Of a stretch of 64,000 nucleotides of DNA, positions 10,960 to 22,152 are shown piece by piece. Every line of letters begins with the position of its first letter. Position 1 is the stretch's first letter. The translations under genes and the position numbers were made by a program. The stretch is from Ahrensia sp. (lineage in GTDB: Bacteria; Pseudomonadota; Alphaproteobacteria; Rhizobiales; Rhizobiaceae): contig PAKZ01000035.1 of assembly GCA_002706335.1 (NCBI GenBank), forward strand, positions 1-64,000, read 5' to 3'. The notes under the pieces are model-generated. The model saw only the letters and a program-made list of their open reading frames with translations, had not been told where the DNA came from and made no database searches.

Positions 10960-12072
10960 TCAGCCGGCCTTGAACCGGGCGGCGCTTTGACCGGAGGCAA
11001 TAGCCTCTACCAGATCGGCAAGCAAGGCGGTGGCCTCGGGCGTGCCCGCCTTCAGTGCCGCGGCGGCCATGGCCTGAAGCCTGTCGGGATCGCCGAGAAG
11101 CTCGGCAAAGAGGGCGGATGTCGACTGGGCATCGAGCATATCCTGTCGGCGCACCAGGGCGCCGCCGGCCGCCTCCAGAGCCTCGGCATTTGCCGCCTGA
11201 TCATGATCGAGCGCATGCGGATACGGCACGAATATCGCTGGCCGGCCGATGGCGGCGATTTCCGACACGGTCGAGGCGCCGGACCGCGACATGACCAGAT
11301 GCGCCGCCGCGATACGCTCGGGCAGATCGGTGAAAAACGGGGCGACCTCGGCTTTCACCCCGAGTTCCGCATAGCGCGCCTTGACCCGCGCTTCATCTTC
11401 CGGCCGCGCCTGTTGAACGATCTCGATGTGGCTCCGAAAAGCCTCGGGCAACAAGGCAATCGCCTCGGGGACCGTGTCTGAAAAGAACCGCGCGCCCTGG
11501 CTGCCGCCAAACACGACAAGCCTGAGTGGACCCGATTTTGCCGGCGCTTGGTAGGCCTTGCCCGAGACCGCGATCACCGCTGGCCGCACCGGATTGCCGG
11601 TCTCTACGATCTTGTCGGCCAGTGCGCCGTCCGCCTTCAGAAAACCACCGGCGATCGCCGTCACACGGCTGGACAGCATCTTGTTGGCGCGTCCCATGAC
11701 TGCGTTCTGCTCATGGATGACGGTCGGGAAATGCCCCGCCGCCGACCACAGCGGCGGCACGGTCGGGTAGCCGCCGAAACCGACCACGGCCTTCGGCTTA
11801 ATGATCCTGAGCAAGGCGCTCGACTGGCGCATCCCCTTGAAGAGCGACCAGACCGCCCCGATGACCTTGAACGGGTTCTTGCCCGACGGCGTGGCCGAAT
11901 GAATGACGTGCAGCTTGTCCTCGGGGAACCGGTCCGCATAGCGAGTCGCCCGCTCGTCGGTCGCCAGTGGGACGTTCCAGCCGCGCGCCTTGAGCTCATA
12001 GGCCAGCGCTTCCGCCGGGAACAGATGGCCGCCGGTTCCGCCGGCAGAGATCAGAATTGTGCCCTTGGCCAT
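10960..12072 (-). CDS. murG: UDP-GlcNAc--lipid I N-acetylglucosaminyltransferase
   Basis: Peripheral inner-membrane glycosyltransferase that converts lipid I to lipid II. The 370-residue protein carries the N-terminal glycine-rich loop ISAGGTGGHLFPAEALA, the second G loop VVFGGSQGARFFSD, and the donor-binding region HLVMSRSGASTVSEIAAIGRPAIFVPYPHALDHDQAANA. It begins 9 bp after the ftsW stop. Confidence 0.97.
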   Translation of the reverse strand: MAKGTILISAGGTGGHLFPAEALAYELKARGWNVPLATDERATRYADRFPEDKLHVIHSATPSGKNPFKVIGAVWSLFKGMRQSSALLRIIKPKAVVGFGGYPTVPPLWSAAGHFPTVIHEQNAVMGRANKMLSSRVTAIAGGFLKADGALADKIVETGNPVRPAVIAVSGKAYQAPAKSGPLRLVVFGGSQGARFFSDTVPEAIALLPEAFRSHIEIVQQARPEDEARVKARYAELGVKAEVAPFFTDLPERIAAAHLVMSRSGASTVSEIAAIGRPAIFVPYPHALDHDQAANAEALEAAGGALVRRQDMLDAQSTSALFAELLGDPDRLQAMAAAALKAGTPEATALLADLVEAIASGQSAARFKAG

Positions 12073-12081
12073 AAGCGGATC

Positions 12082-13236
12082 CTAGGCTGCCGGCTGGAAA
12101 TGCGAGGTAGCGTGGAACTGGATCCGCCCGGCACGTGTCTCCGGCCTGCGCCGGGTCAGCGCCAGCAGCATGCCAGCTGTCAGCGCCACCGCAATCATCG
12201 ACGAGCCGCCATAGGAAACGAAAGGCAGCGTCATGCCCTTGGCCGGCATCAGCTGCAGATTCACCGCGATATTGATCGTCGACTGGAAGCCGATCAGAAT
12301 CGCCAGTCCGCTGACTGCGAAACGCTGGAACGGATCGTGGTCGCGCATCGCCTGCATCAGCGCCCGGATCACAATGAAGGCGAAGATCGTTACCAGCACA
12401 CCACAGAGCACGATGCCGAATTCCTCGGCAAGGACGGAAAAGACGAAGTCGGTATGGCTGTCGGGAAGAATGCGTTTGACAGTGCCCTCGCCCGGCCCCT
12501 GACCGAACCAACCGCCTCGAATGATCGCCTCGCGGCCTGTATCGACCTGGAACGTGTCGCCCTCTCCGGTAAGGAACCGGTTGATGCGCCCCGCCACATG
12601 CGGGAACACGAAATAGGCGCCCACCATTCCCGTTGCGGCAACCCCGCCGAGCACGAGGATCCACAGCCATGAAAGGCCGGCGATAAAGAACATCGCGCCC
12701 CAAGTGCCGGCAAGCAGCACCGTCTGGCCGAGGTCCGGCTGTGCAATCAGCAGCGCCGCCATGGCGCCGAACAGGATCATCGCGATCAGGCTGCCGGGGA
12801 TTTCCGGCCGGCGCTTCGATTCCGCGAATAACCATGCGCACAGGATGACGAAGGCCGGCTTCATGAACTCCGAAGGCTGCAGCGACATCCCGAACATGCT
12901 CACCCAGCGCCGCGATCCCTTGACCTCGACGCCGAAAAACAGGGCCATCACCATCAGCGCAACGGAGACAAGCAGGACCACGAGGGCAAGCCGCCTGATC
13001 TGGCGGGGATCAAGGAAGGATACGCCGATCATCACGACAAAGGCCGGGATCAGGAACAGCGCATGGCGCTCGACGAAGTGATAGGCGTTGAGCCCGATAC
13101 GCTCGGCGACCGCGGGGCTCGCCGCGAAGGACAGCACGACCCCGAAACCGATGAGAGCGATGAAGGAAGCCAGGAACCAGCGGTCGATCGTCCACCACCA
13201 CTCGGCCACGGCGCTGCGGTCGCTGCGATTATACAT
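12082..13236 (-). CDS. ftsW: Septal peptidoglycan glycosyltransferase FtsW
   Basis: SEDS-family polytopic membrane polymerase that works with FtsI at the septum. The 384-residue protein has about ten membrane helices, LSFAASPAVAERIGLNAYHFVERHALFL near the N-terminus, the extracellular region RINRFLTGEGDTFQVDTGREAI, and the family signature INIAVNLQLMPAKGMTLPFVSYGGSS toward the end (cited in parts here). The ATG at 13236 overlaps the murD stop as TAATG. Confidence 0.96.
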   Translation of the reverse strand: MYNRSDRSAVAEWWWTIDRWFLASFIALIGFGVVLSFAASPAVAERIGLNAYHFVERHALFLIPAFVVMIGVSFLDPRQIRRLALVVLLVSVALMVMALFFGVEVKGSRRWVSMFGMSLQPSEFMKPAFVILCAWLFAESKRRPEIPGSLIAMILFGAMAALLIAQPDLGQTVLLAGTWGAMFFIAGLSWLWILVLGGVAATGMVGAYFVFPHVAGRINRFLTGEGDTFQVDTGREAIIRGGWFGQGPGEGTVKRILPDSHTDFVFSVLAEEFGIVLCGVLVTIFAFIVIRALMQAMRDHDPFQRFAVSGLAILIGFQSTINIAVNLQLMPAKGMTLPFVSYGGSSMIAVALTAGMLLALTRRRPETRAGRIQFHATSHFQPAA

Positions 13237-14591
13237 TATGCATCGTCCCCCGATTGCCCCGACATAAGCGGTTCGATCTCCTTCAATGCCATGACGGCAT
13301 TAACAAAGGCTTCACCACGTTTTTCGAAGTTCCTGAACTGGTCGAAACTGGCCGCCGCTGGCGCCAACAGGACGACCGGTTCGCCGCTGTTGGAGGCCGC
13401 GGCATCCGCGGCGGCGTGCGCAACCGCCGTATCGAGCGTGCCGGAAATCTCGTAAGGAACCGCCTCGCCGAGGGTCGCGGCAAAAGCCGGAGCCGCCTCG
13501 CCGATAAGATAAGCCTTGGCAACCCGTTCGAACAACGGGCGCAATGGCTCGATGCCGCCCTCCTTGGGAAGGCCGCCCGCGATCCAGTGGATCGACGAAA
13601 AGCTCGACAGCGATTTCTCGGCCGCATCCGCATTTGTCGCCTTGGAGTCGTTGACAAAGAGCGCCGGCCCGCGCCGGGCGATGATCTGCATGCGATGCGC
13701 CAGCCCCGGAAAACTGCTCAGACCAGCGCGGATCTCGTCTTCGGATAGGCCCAATGCGCGGCAGGCCGCCGCCGCGGCGAGCGCATTCTGTAGATTGTGT
13801 ACGCCGCGCAGCGACGGCGCGCCCGACAAGTCGAGCCCCGGCCCGCCACCGGTCACCGAGATCGTCTCTATACGCGCCTGGTCCGCCTCCAGCCCGATCG
13901 CGATACGCCGGCAATAATCGTCGTCGATGCCGCAAATCGCGTAACTGCTGCCCTCAAGCAGCCGTGCCTTGATCGCCGCGTAATGGTCCATCGTGCCGTG
14001 CCGGTCCAGATGGTCCGGCGACAGGTTGAGCAGCACGCCGATGCTCGGATCGAGCGAAGGAGCGAGATCGATCTGATAGGACGAACATTCGACGACGTGG
14101 AAGCGATGCTCGGCCGGCGGATCGAGTTGCAGGATCGGCGTGCCAATATTGCCGCCAAGCTGCACGTCGCGTCCGGTTTCGCGCAGGATATGCGCAATCA
14201 GCGCGGTTGTCGTCGACTTGCCATTGGTGCCGGTGATCGCCACGAAAGGCGCCTTGGCAGCCAGCACTCGCCGCTCACGGCAGAACAGTTCCACGTCACC
14301 GATGATCTCCACATCCGCCGCACGGGCGAGATCGGCCGACCAGTGCGGCTTCGGATGAGTGAGCGGCACGCCGGGCGACAGCACGAGGCTGTCGACATGC
14401 GGCCAGTCGAGATCGCGCAGGTCGCCGACCGGAATGCCCTCGGCTTTGGCCTTTTCGACCGTATCCGGATTATCGTCCCAACAGGTCAGGATCGCGCCGC
14501 CCGCCATCAGCGCCCGGGCCGTGGCAAGGCCCGAGCCGCCGAGCCCGAACAGGGCAATCGTCTTTCCGTTCGCTGTGCCGACAGGGATCAT
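13236..14591 (-). CDS. murD: UDP-MurNAc-L-alanine--D-glutamate ligase
   Basis: Adds D-Glu to the muropeptide precursor. The 451-residue protein has the N-terminal [16 protein letters not shown] loop, the ATP loop [16 protein letters not shown], the [23 protein letters not shown] region and a C-terminal domain with [13 protein letters not shown] and [10 protein letters not shown]. The ATG at 14591 overlaps the mraY stop codon by four bases. Confidence 0.97.
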   Translation of the reverse strand: MIPVGTANGKTIALFGLGGSGLATARALMAGGAILTCWDDNPDTVEKAKAEGIPVGDLRDLDWPHVDSLVLSPGVPLTHPKPHWSADLARAADVEIIGDVELFCRERRVLAAKAPFVAITGTNGKSTTTALIAHILRETGRDVQLGGNIGTPILQLDPPAEHRFHVVECSSYQIDLAPSLDPSIGVLLNLSPDHLDRHGTMDHYAAIKARLLEGSSYAICGIDDDYCRRIAIGLEADQARIETISVTGGGPGLDLSGAPSLRGVHNLQNALAAAAACRALGLSEDEIRAGLSSFPGLAHRMQIIARRGPALFVNDSKATNADAAEKSLSSFSSIHWIAGGLPKEGGIEPLRPLFERVAKAYLIGEAAPAFAATLGEAVPYEISGTLDTAVAHAAADAAASNSGEPVVLLAPAAASFDQFRNFEKRGEAFVNAVMALKEIEPLMSGQSGDDA

Positions 14592-15670
14592 CTGAGCTTC
14601 AACGTCGAAAGGCCGATCAGGGCGAGGATGACGGCGATGATCCAGAAGCGGATAACGATCTGGCTCTCGGTCCAGCCCTTCTTCTCGTAATGGTGATGGA
14701 TCGGCGCCATCAGGAAAACCCGTCGCCCAGTCATCTTGAAATATCCGACCTGGACGATGACCGAGAGCGCCTCGACCACGAACAGACCGCCGATGATCGC
14801 CATGACGATCTCGTGCTTGGTGGCGACCGCGACCGTGCCGATCAACCCGCCGAGGGCGAGCGACCCGGTATCGCCCATGAAGATCGCGGCCGGCGGCGCG
14901 TTGAACCAGAGGAAACCGAGCCCCGCACCGATGACCGCACCGAGGATGACCGCGAGTTCACCCGTTCCGACGACGAAATGGATCTGCAGATATTCGGCGA
15001 AGATCGCGTTACCGGAGAGATAGGCTATGACCCCGAAGGACGAGGCCGCGATCATGATCGGTACGATCGCCAGCCCGTCGAGCCCGTCGGTCAGGTTCAC
15101 GGCATTGCCCGCGCCGACCACCACGAAGGCGCCGAATGGAATGAAGAACCAGCCCAGATTTATGATCCAGTCCTTGAAAAACGGGAAGGTCAAGCTGGAG
15201 GAGAACGGCGCATCGCCGGCGCGCATGATTATGAAGGTCGCCGCGCCGGCGATGAGGAATTCGATCCCGAGCCTTGCCTTGCCGGAAAAGCCTTTGTCGC
15301 TCTGCTTGGTCACCTTCAGATAATCGTCATAAAAACCGATCAGCCCGAAGCCGAGCGTTACGAGGAGCACTACCCACACATAGATGCTGGTCAAGTTGCC
15401 CCACAACAGGGTGGAGCCGACGATGCCGATCAGCATCATCAGGCCGCCCATGGTCGGCGTGCCGGCCTTCTTGAAATGCGTCTGCGGACCGTCGGCGCGG
15501 ATCGGCTGACCTTTGCCCTGCCGGATGCGCAGCGATGCAATGATACGCGGTCCGAACAGGAACACGATAAAGGCCGACGTGATCAGCGCCGCGCCGGTTC
15601 TGAAGGTGAGGTACCGAAACAGGTTGAAGACCTGGAATGTCTCGGAAAACTCCGTCAGCCAGTAGAACAT
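14588..15670 (-). CDS. mraY: Phospho-N-acetylmuramoyl-pentapeptide transferase
   Basis: Polytopic enzyme that transfers phospho-MurNAc-pentapeptide to undecaprenyl phosphate to give lipid I. The 360-residue length matches the family. Motifs seen are [68 protein letters not shown] and [13 protein letters not shown]. An ATG at 15694 is also in frame, but GGAGGGGGA lies just upstream of the ATG at 15670, whose product MFYWLTEF fits the family N-terminus. Confidence 0.96.
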   Translation of the reverse strand: MFYWLTEFSETFQVFNLFRYLTFRTGAALITSAFIVFLFGPRIIASLRIRQGKGQPIRADGPQTHFKKAGTPTMGGLMMLIGIVGSTLLWGNLTSIYVWVVLLVTLGFGLIGFYDDYLKVTKQSDKGFSGKARLGIEFLIAGAATFIIMRAGDAPFSSSLTFPFFKDWIINLGWFFIPFGAFVVVGAGNAVNLTDGLDGLAIVPIMIAASSFGVIAYLSGNAIFAEYLQIHFVVGTGELAVILGAVIGAGLGFLWFNAPPAAIFMGDTGSLALGGLIGTVAVATKHEIVMAIIGGLFVVEALSVIVQVGYFKMTGRRVFLMAPIHHHYEKKGWTESQIVIRFWIIAVILALIGLSTLKLR

Positions 15671-15718
15671 CTTTTCCCAATCCCCCTCCGGCATTGCCGG
15701 GTCATGCGGAGTTTTCCG

Positions 15719-17140
15719 TCACGCTTCCGCGTGCGGATATTTGTCCAGAAACGCTTTTACGATGCGCGAAAACCCGATGCCGTTGGACGATTTGACCATG
15801 AACACGTCGCCCGGACGCGCCGAGGCGATGAGCCTGCCGGCCAATCCGTCCGCAGTCTCTTCGTATTCGCAATCCATCTCATTCACCACGGCGTCGGCCA
15901 GCACCTTGATCTCGACGCCGGCGAGAAAGAGACGGTCGATCCCGCTCGCCCTGACGGGCCCGGCCAGCTTCATGTGCAGTTCACGCGAATGATCGCCAAG
16001 TTCGAGCATGTCGCCGAGTACGGCGATGCGCCGGCCGCCATCTCCGAGCGGCGCGGAAGCAAGCAGATCCAGCGCGGACTCCATGGATGTCGGATTGGCG
16101 TTGTAGCTCTCGTCGATCAGCGTGAAGACACCGCCGCCAACCTTCAGTCGGTGGCGCTGGCCGCGCCCCTTTTCCGCCTGCAATGTCGACAGCGCCTCGC
16201 ACGCCTTGCCCATATCCGCGCCGGCCAGTTTTGCCGCGCCGAGCACGGCAAGTGCGTTCTGCACCATGTGGCGCCCCGGCACGCCGATTCGCGCCGTGAC
16301 CTCCTCGTCGAACACCTTGGCGGTCACGAGCGACGCGTCATCGAGGTATTTCGCATTGAGCAACCGCACCTCGGCGCGGTCGTGCGCGCCGAATCCGTGG
16401 ATATGCGAAACGCCGGCCTGGCCCGCCAGCTTGTGCAGCAGCTTGTAGCGCGCATCATCGCGATTGAGCAGCGCGTGGCCGCCCTTCACGACGCCGGAGA
16501 AAATCTCCGCCTTGGCATGGGCGATCTCGTCGAGATCCTTGAAGAAGCCGAGATGCGCCGCCGCGATCAGCGTGATGATCGCGATATGCGGCCGGACTAG
16601 CTTCACCAGGGGCTCGATCTCGCCGGGATGGTTCATGCCGATCTCGAAAACACCGAAATCCGTATCGGCCGGCATCCGCGCCAGCGTCAGCGGCACGCCC
16701 CAATGATTGTTGAAGGACGCAGCCGACGCATGCACCTTGCCGGATGCGGCAAGCACGAGGCGCAGCGCCTCTTTTGTCGTCGTCTTGCCGGCCGAACCGG
16801 TCACCGCGATGATCTGTCCTTTGGTTCGCTCCCGCGCGGCGATGCCGAGACGGGCGAGACCCAGCAGAACCTCGTCGACAACCATGATCGGCACGGTCAT
16901 ACGGCCGAGCGCAGGCAGTCTCGCCTCGGAAACGACGAGGACGGAGGCACCGGCCGCAGCCGCGGCTGTCGCGTAGTCGTGACCATCGAAACGGTCGCCC
17001 TTGATGGCGAAGAAGGCGTCGCCTGGCTTCAGCGTGCGGCTATCGATGGAAATGCCGCTCACCGCTGCTGGCGGTTCATGGATCGGTCGCGCTTCCATCG
17101 CGCGGGCCATCTCTTCGCCGGTCCACAGCAGCGCGGTCAT
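15719..17140 (-). CDS. murF: UDP-MurNAc-tripeptide--D-Ala-D-Ala ligase
   Basis: Joins the D-Ala-D-Ala dipeptide made by Ddl to the UDP-MurNAc-tripeptide. It shows SIDSRTLKPGDAFFAIKGDRFDGHDY, the ATP loop VTGSAGKTTTKEALRLV, NNHWGVPLTLARMP and LIDESYNANPTSMESAL. The ATG at 17140 follows GGGAGAAG at good spacing and gives 473 residues. A GTG at 17164 that overlaps the murE stop as GTGA would add 8 residues and is a possible alternative. Confidence 0.95.
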   Translation of the reverse strand: MTALLWTGEEMARAMEARPIHEPPAAVSGISIDSRTLKPGDAFFAIKGDRFDGHDYATAAAAAGASVLVVSEARLPALGRMTVPIMVVDEVLLGLARLGIAARERTKGQIIAVTGSAGKTTTKEALRLVLAASGKVHASAASFNNHWGVPLTLARMPADTDFGVFEIGMNHPGEIEPLVKLVRPHIAIITLIAAAHLGFFKDLDEIAHAKAEIFSGVVKGGHALLNRDDARYKLLHKLAGQAGVSHIHGFGAHDRAEVRLLNAKYLDDASLVTAKVFDEEVTARIGVPGRHMVQNALAVLGAAKLAGADMGKACEALSTLQAEKGRGQRHRLKVGGGVFTLIDESYNANPTSMESALDLLASAPLGDGGRRIAVLGDMLELGDHSRELHMKLAGPVRASGIDRLFLAGVEIKVLADAVVNEMDCEYEETADGLAGRLIASARPGDVFMVKSSNGIGFSRIVKAFLDKYPHAEA

Positions 17141-17160
17141 CGTATCTTCTCCCGTATCCG

Positions 17161-18618
17161 TCACGCCGCCGCTCCGCCGATTGCCGCCCTTGCTTCCTCG
17201 TGATCGGAGAAATGCACCTTCACGCCCTTGGCGGTCTGGCCGGTCTCGTGACCCTTGCCCGCGATGATAAGCGTATCGCCTCGCCGCAGCGACGCGATCG
17301 CGGTTCGGATCGCTACGCGCCGGTCGCCGATTTCGACCGCGCCTGGCGCGGCCTCGAGGATCGCAGCGCGGATCGTAGCCGGGTCCTCCGAGCGCGGATT
17401 GTCGTCCGTCACATAGACCCTGTCGGCAAGACGGTGCGTAATGCCGCCCATGATCGGTCGCTTGCCCGGATCCCTGTCGCCGCCGGCGCCGAAGACCACG
17501 ACGATCTCGCCGGATGTAAACGGCCGCACCGAAAGAAGCACCTGCTCAAGCGCTTCCGGTTTGTGGGCATAATCGACATAAACGAGCGCCCCATTATCCA
17601 GTTGCGCCACGAGATCGAGCCTGCCGGGCGCGCCCTGCAGTTTTTCCAGCGCGGCGAAGGCGGATGCAGGCGCGATGCCGGTTGCGATGGCCAGCCCTGC
17701 GGCAACCAGCGCGTTGGCGACCTGGAAATCGCCGGCAAGGGGCAGTTCCACGCGGTAGGTTTCACGGCCATGCACCAGTTCGAGCACTTGCCGGTAGCGT
17801 TCGTGCTCGACCCGTTTCAGCGAAATGAAATCGCCCCTGCGCCCGACGGTCAGGACATCGAGCCCGGCTTGCGCCGCCTTTTCGATGGCCCGCCCGGAAT
17901 ATGTATCGTCGGCGAAAATCACCGCCGGCTGCCCCTTCTCCAACAGCGTGTCGAACAGGCGCATCTTGGCTGCGAAATAGTCATCCACCGTGGGATGGTA
18001 GTCCATGTGATCGCGGCCGAGATTGGTGAAGCCGCCAGCTGAGAGCTTCACGCCGTCCAGCCGCCGCTGGTCGAGGCCGTGGCTGGAAGCTTCCATCGCG
18101 ACATGTGTCGTGCCGAGACGCGCGAGATCGCGCAGGATCGTATGCAGCATCACTGGATCGGGCGTCGTCAGCGAATCCGCGATCGTCAACTTCGGCGAGT
18201 TGACGCCGGTCGTGCCGAGACTGGCGGCGTTTTGCCCCGCATCAGCGTAGATCTGGCGCGTGAACGCAGCGACGGAGGTCTTTCCCGCGGTGCCGGTGAC
18301 GGCGACGACCGTCTCGGGTTGCGGTGCGTAGAGTTTGGCGGCTATCAGGGCGAGCGCCCGGCGCGGATCTTCAGAGCGGATCACGGGAACGGAAAGTACG
18401 CCGATGTCCGCATCGCTCCCGCACAGAACGGCGACCGCGCCGGCATCCTCGGCGGATTGCGCATAGGCCGCGCCATCGACCTTCGACCCGGACAGGGCGA
18501 CGAACAGATCGCCCCGCGCGACCTTGCGGGAATCCGCGGTCACGCCCGAAAATTGGAATTCGGCCGGCGACGTTGCGGCGTTTGCAAATGATAGTCCGTC
18601 CAGATCCTGCAAACGCAT
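17161..18618 (-). CDS. murE: UDP-MurNAc-L-Ala-D-Glu--meso-DAP ligase
   Basis: Adds meso-diaminopimelate to the stem peptide. The 485-residue protein has [22 protein letters not shown], the ATP loop [26 protein letters not shown]-like [17 protein letters not shown], and the DNPRSEDP motif, which marks DAP-specific rather than lysine-specific MurE. It follows ftsI after about 48 bp. Confidence 0.97.
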   Translation of the reverse strand: MRLQDLDGLSFANAATSPAEFQFSGVTADSRKVARGDLFVALSGSKVDGAAYAQSAEDAGAVAVLCGSDADIGVLSVPVIRSEDPRRALALIAAKLYAPQPETVVAVTGTAGKTSVAAFTRQIYADAGQNAASLGTTGVNSPKLTIADSLTTPDPVMLHTILRDLARLGTTHVAMEASSHGLDQRRLDGVKLSAGGFTNLGRDHMDYHPTVDDYFAAKMRLFDTLLEKGQPAVIFADDTYSGRAIEKAAQAGLDVLTVGRRGDFISLKRVEHERYRQVLELVHGRETYRVELPLAGDFQVANALVAAGLAIATGIAPASAFAALEKLQGAPGRLDLVAQLDNGALVYVDYAHKPEALEQVLLSVRPFTSGEIVVVFGAGGDRDPGKRPIMGGITHRLADRVYVTDDNPRSEDPATIRAAILEAAPGAVEIGDRRVAIRTAIASLRRGDTLIIAGKGHETGQTAKGVKVHFSDHEEARAAIGGAAA

Positions 18619-18666
18619 GATGTGTCCCGGCTCTCTCCGATTCGTTTCCCTACGCCTGTTTAAACG

Positions 18667-20334
18667 TCAATACGACACGAGCAAGGCGTCATCGCCCTTG
18701 CCGAATTCCGGAGTGAGGCCCAGGAGCGGCGCGGCGCGGCGGATGATAGCACCCGCAGTCGGCGCGGCGTTGGAAGCCGCAGTGGCGCCCTGCCCCGATC
18801 CGGGCACCGGCTTCGGTTCGTCGACGACGACCAGAACGATATACTCCGGATCCCTGATCGGGAAGGAAGCGAGATAGGCGTTGAAGCGCTTGTTGCCGAC
18901 ATAGCGGCCGTTGATCCCCTTTTCCGCCGTACCGGTCTTGCCGCCGACTTCATATCCTTCGACAAGCGCCTGCCGCCCCGACCCGTGTTCGCCATTGAGA
19001 TCGAAAAGCGCGCGCATATTGTCGCTGGTCTGTTTGGAGATCACGTGTTTGGCGAGCGCTTGCGCCTCTTCCTCGCTGCGCGGCAAAAAGGTCGGCGGAA
19101 TAAGCCAGCCGCCATTCATTAATGCGGCTGCGGCCACCGCCGTGTTCAAGGGGGTCGTCGCGACCCCGTGTCCGAAGGAGATCGTCATCGAGTTGATCTT
19201 CTTCCATTCATGCGGCTGCGTCGGCGTGGCGACCTCGGGCAATTCGGTGTCCAGCCGGCTGAGCAGACCGAGCCGCGTCAGGAACGCCTGGTGCCCCTCG
19301 ACGCCGACCATGTCCGCCTCGCGCGCCGAGCCGACATTTGAAGAATATTTGAAGATTTCCGGGACGGTCAGCGAACTGCCCTTGTTGTGGAATTCCTTGA
19401 TCGTGTAGCCGCCCACACGGAACGGCCGTGTGTCGACCCGGGAGTTCATGTTGACGACGCCGGTGTCGAGCGCCATCGCGGTCGTGAAGCTCTTGAAGGT
19501 CGAGCCCATCTCGAAAACGCCGCCCGACATGCGGTTCAGCCGGTCCTTGTCGAGAGCATTGTACGGGTTGTTCGGATCGTAGTCCGGCAGAGACGCCATC
19601 GCCACCACTTCGCCGGTCCGAACATTCAACACGACGGCGCCTGCCGCGATCGCCTGATAGAGTTCCAGCGCGTGGTTCAATTCGTCGCGCACGATATATT
19701 GCACGCGTGCATCGAGCGACAGTTTCACCGGAGCAAGGTCGGTCGCCACGTCGAGACCGAGATCCTGCATGGTACCTAGGCCCTGATCGTCGATATATTT
19801 CTCCAGGCCCGCAATACCGGCATTGTCGATATTGACGAGGCCGAGAATATGCGACGCGAGCGGCCCGCCCGGATAGAAGCGGCGTTTTTCAGTGCGGAAA
19901 CCAAGGCCAGGAATACCCAGCGCCAGGACGTCGGCCTGCTGGCGCGGCGTCAATTCGCGCCGGAGCCAGACGAAGCCCGCCCCCGACGACAGTTTCCGAT
20001 GCCATTCCTTGTAGTCGACATCCGGCAGGACGGTGGAGAGAGCCTCTACCGCTTCGTCGGCGTCGACAATGCGGCGCGGCTCGCCATAGAGCGAGGCAAC
20101 ATGGATGTCGGTCGCCAACACGTCGCCGTTGCGGTCGACAATATCCGGGCGCGAGGCGAGACTTCTATCGGTCACGGCGAAGTGCTGCCCTTGGTCGACA
20201 TTCGCCAGACCATATTGCACCAGCCGCCCGCCGATCACGGCATATACGCCGAAGAAACAGGCGATGGCGATGACCATGCGCGACTTGCTCCGGGACACCG
20301 GACGGGCATGCGTTGATCCGTGGACGGCTTCCAT
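18667..20334 (-). CDS. ftsI: Peptidoglycan D,D-transpeptidase FtsI (PBP3)
   Basis: Septal class B penicillin-binding protein. One N-terminal membrane anchor (MVIAIACFFGVYAVIGGRLV) precedes a dimerisation domain and a transpeptidase domain with the three active-site motifs: SxxK in EMGSTFKSFTTAM, SxN in YSSNVGSA, and KTG in VGGKTGTAEKG. The ATG at 20334 overlaps the ftsL stop as ATGA; a TTG one codon earlier is less likely. The product is 555 residues. Confidence 0.96.
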   Translation of the reverse strand: MEAVHGSTHARPVSRSKSRMVIAIACFFGVYAVIGGRLVQYGLANVDQGQHFAVTDRSLASRPDIVDRNGDVLATDIHVASLYGEPRRIVDADEAVEALSTVLPDVDYKEWHRKLSSGAGFVWLRRELTPRQQADVLALGIPGLGFRTEKRRFYPGGPLASHILGLVNIDNAGIAGLEKYIDDQGLGTMQDLGLDVATDLAPVKLSLDARVQYIVRDELNHALELYQAIAAGAVVLNVRTGEVVAMASLPDYDPNNPYNALDKDRLNRMSGGVFEMGSTFKSFTTAMALDTGVVNMNSRVDTRPFRVGGYTIKEFHNKGSSLTVPEIFKYSSNVGSAREADMVGVEGHQAFLTRLGLLSRLDTELPEVATPTQPHEWKKINSMTISFGHGVATTPLNTAVAAAALMNGGWLIPPTFLPRSEEEAQALAKHVISKQTSDNMRALFDLNGEHGSGRQALVEGYEVGGKTGTAEKGINGRYVGNKRFNAYLASFPIRDPEYIVLVVVDEPKPVPGSGQGATAASNAAPTAGAIIRRAAPLLGLTPEFGKGDDALLVSY

Positions 20335-20705
20335 CAATTGCCCTCCACGCTGCCGGTCGTCAACTGATCCGGCATCTGGCTGGCGATGATGTCGGCGATC
20401 CCGTCATTCTGCGGAATTTCCGGTGCGGCCGGCAATTCGTTCGGATGGACGATCTGCTGCGGCTCGGTCTGCTGAAGCTGCAATTGCTCGCCATACTGTT
20501 CGGCCAGCGTCTTCAGCCGCGACGGCTGGCTGAGATAGGCCCAGTCGGCCTGCAGCAGGTCGATCGATTCCTTCTCGAGCTTGATGCGCCGCTCCAGCTC
20601 GTTGATCTCGGCGACGTTGCGTTCTGCGCGATGTTTGACGGCATAGGTCCATGTTGCCGCGCCCAGCATCAAAACGACGAGGACGATGTTGACGATCCGG
20701 ATCAT
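20334..20705 (-). CDS. ftsL: Cell division protein FtsL
   Basis: Small bitopic divisome protein. Residues 1-22 are a membrane segment ([20 protein letters not shown]), followed by a leucine-zipper-like coiled coil (about residues 28-75, [20 protein letters not shown]) that ends with the conserved [15 protein letters not shown] Pro/Gln-rich tail follows. The identification rests as much on position (between rsmH and ftsI, ATGA overlaps at both ends) as on the weakly conserved sequence. Confidence 0.93.
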   Translation of the reverse strand: MIRIVNIVLVVLMLGAATWTYAVKHRAERNVAEINELERRIKLEKESIDLLQADWAYLSQPSRLKTLAEQYGEQLQLQQTEPQQIVHPNELPAAPEIPQNDGIADIIASQMPDQLTTGSVEGN

Positions 20706-21706
20706 GTTATCCTTCTCCCTGTCTCGCCTTTGCGTTGTGGCCAGGGCAGGTTCGGCAAGCCGAACAGCGCCAGATCGGCCGATGACGCCGCGACGCCGGT
20801 GCGAATGCCTGCCCGCAACTTCGCCGAACGGGCGCGCGGGTTGCGCTCCGCCTCGGCATCCGATGCCTTGACCATCGCCCTGCCCTCGACACGGAATGTC
20901 GCCGGCTTGGCCGAAACCTCGGGCATGTGCCGTGAACCGCCGGCACCGCCGAGACGGTCCTGGAAGAAGCGCTTGACGATCCGGTCTTCGAGCGAATGAA
21001 ATGCAACAACCACAAGCCGCCCGCCAGGCTTCAAAATGCGTTCGGCTGCGAACAGAGCCCGGCCGAGTTCGCCGAGTTCGTCATTGACGAAGATACGAAG
21101 CCCTTGGAACGTCCGCGTCGCCGGATGGATCTTGTCCTTCGGCCCGCGGCCGACCGCCTTCTCAACGATCTTCGCCAGATGCGCGGTGGTCTCGATCGGA
21201 CCCAGCGCCCGTTCCTTTTCGATGGCGCGGGCGACGCGTCCGGCATGGCGCTCTTCACCGAGAATGCCGACGATGCGCGTCAGATCGGAGACGGCGAACG
21301 TGTTGACCACATCGGCGGCGCTCAATCCCGACTGCGCCATGCGCATGTCGAGCGGCCCGTCCTTCTGGAAGGAGAAGCCGCGCTCCGCCTGATCGATCTG
21401 CATGGACGAAACGCCGATGTCGAGCACCACCCCGTCGATACTCCCGGTCTCAAAATGCTCGTCCATCTGGGAGAACGGCGCATGGATAAGATCCAGCCGC
21501 CCTTCGAACTCCGTCAGCATCGGCGCGGCGTCGCGAATGACATCCGGATCTTGGTCGAAACCGGTGACCCGGGCGGCGCGCTCCAGAAGCGCGCGCGAAT
21601 AGCCGCCCGCCCCGAACGTCCCGTCGACCATGTGCTCGCCGGCCGCAGGCTTCAGCGCCGCAACGACCTCGTCCAGCATTACGGGAATGTGGCGCTCCCG
21701 GTTCAC
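20702..21706 (-). CDS. rsmH: 16S rRNA (cytosine(1402)-N4)-methyltransferase
   Basis: SAM-dependent methyltransferase (formerly MraW). It has [15 protein letters not shown], the SAM loop [44 protein letters not shown] (quoted in parts), and [13 protein letters not shown]. The start chosen is the GTG at 21706, which overlaps the mraZ stop as GTGA and gives 334 residues. The frame stays open far upstream, but that extension lies over mraZ and is not coding. Confidence 0.95.
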   Translation of the reverse strand: MNRERHIPVMLDEVVAALKPAAGEHMVDGTFGAGGYSRALLERAARVTGFDQDPDVIRDAAPMLTEFEGRLDLIHAPFSQMDEHFETGSIDGVVLDIGVSSMQIDQAERGFSFQKDGPLDMRMAQSGLSAADVVNTFAVSDLTRIVGILGEERHAGRVARAIEKERALGPIETTAHLAKIVEKAVGRGPKDKIHPATRTFQGLRIFVNDELGELGRALFAAERILKPGGRLVVVAFHSLEDRIVKRFFQDRLGGAGGSRHMPEVSAKPATFRVEGRAMVKASDAEAERNPRARSAKLRAGIRTGVAASSADLALFGLPNLPWPQRKGETGRRIT

Positions 21707-22152
21707 GCCTGCGCCTCGCGTTGCGCGCGCAGACGCGCCCGCACTTCCTCGCGAAACGCCCGGAAGCGCTCCGGTTCCCACATCTGGAAGAAATGACCGC
21801 GTCCGACAAAGGCGACCTCGTCGGTGATGCCTGTATGGTCGCGGATGAAATCGGTCACGTTGATCCGGCCCTCCGCATCGGGTTTCAGGAAAGCGCCATC
21901 CCCGTGACAGAAGATCGACATGTCGTCGGACGAGCGCAGGAACGGATCGTCCTGCGCCAGGCGCGTTTCGTAGCGTTCCAGCAGGTCCACCCCGCCGGTA
22001 TCGATCGCCGGCATGTCGATGGCCTGCAGCGCGTAGAGCTCCCCCAGCCCACGCCGCTGCAACACATTGCGGAACAGGGCGGGTACCGAGACCCGACCCT
22101 TTGAATCGATCCTGTTGACCGCATTCGACAGAAACCGGTCCACGCCAAACAC
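21703..22152 (-). CDS. mraZ: Transcriptional regulator MraZ
   Basis: DNA-binding AbrB/SpoVT-like ring protein that regulates the dcw operon. The 149-residue protein has two copies of the repeat: [16 protein letters not shown] near the N-terminus and [18 protein letters not shown] in the second half, and ends in a charged helix. A GTG at 22152 is used; the next in-frame GTG (22143) would give [13 protein letters not shown] and cannot be excluded. As first gene of the cluster it should be directly behind the main dcw promoter. Confidence 0.95.
   Translation of the reverse strand: MFGVDRFLSNAVNRIDSKGRVSVPALFRNVLQRRGLGELYALQAIDMPAIDTGGVDLLERYETRLAQDDPFLRSSDDMSIFCHGDGAFLKPDAEGRINVTDFIRDHTGITDEVAFVGRGHFFQMWEPERFRAFREEVRARLRAQREAQA

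Noticed and set aside
14690-16600. Plus-strand open frame of 636 codons
   Set aside because: It lies antisense to mraY and murF, is very rich in Arg/Glu/His from reading GC-rich coding DNA on the wrong strand, and has no family motif. The same applies to the long plus-strand frames at 154-1641, 1787-3316 and 4817-6529.
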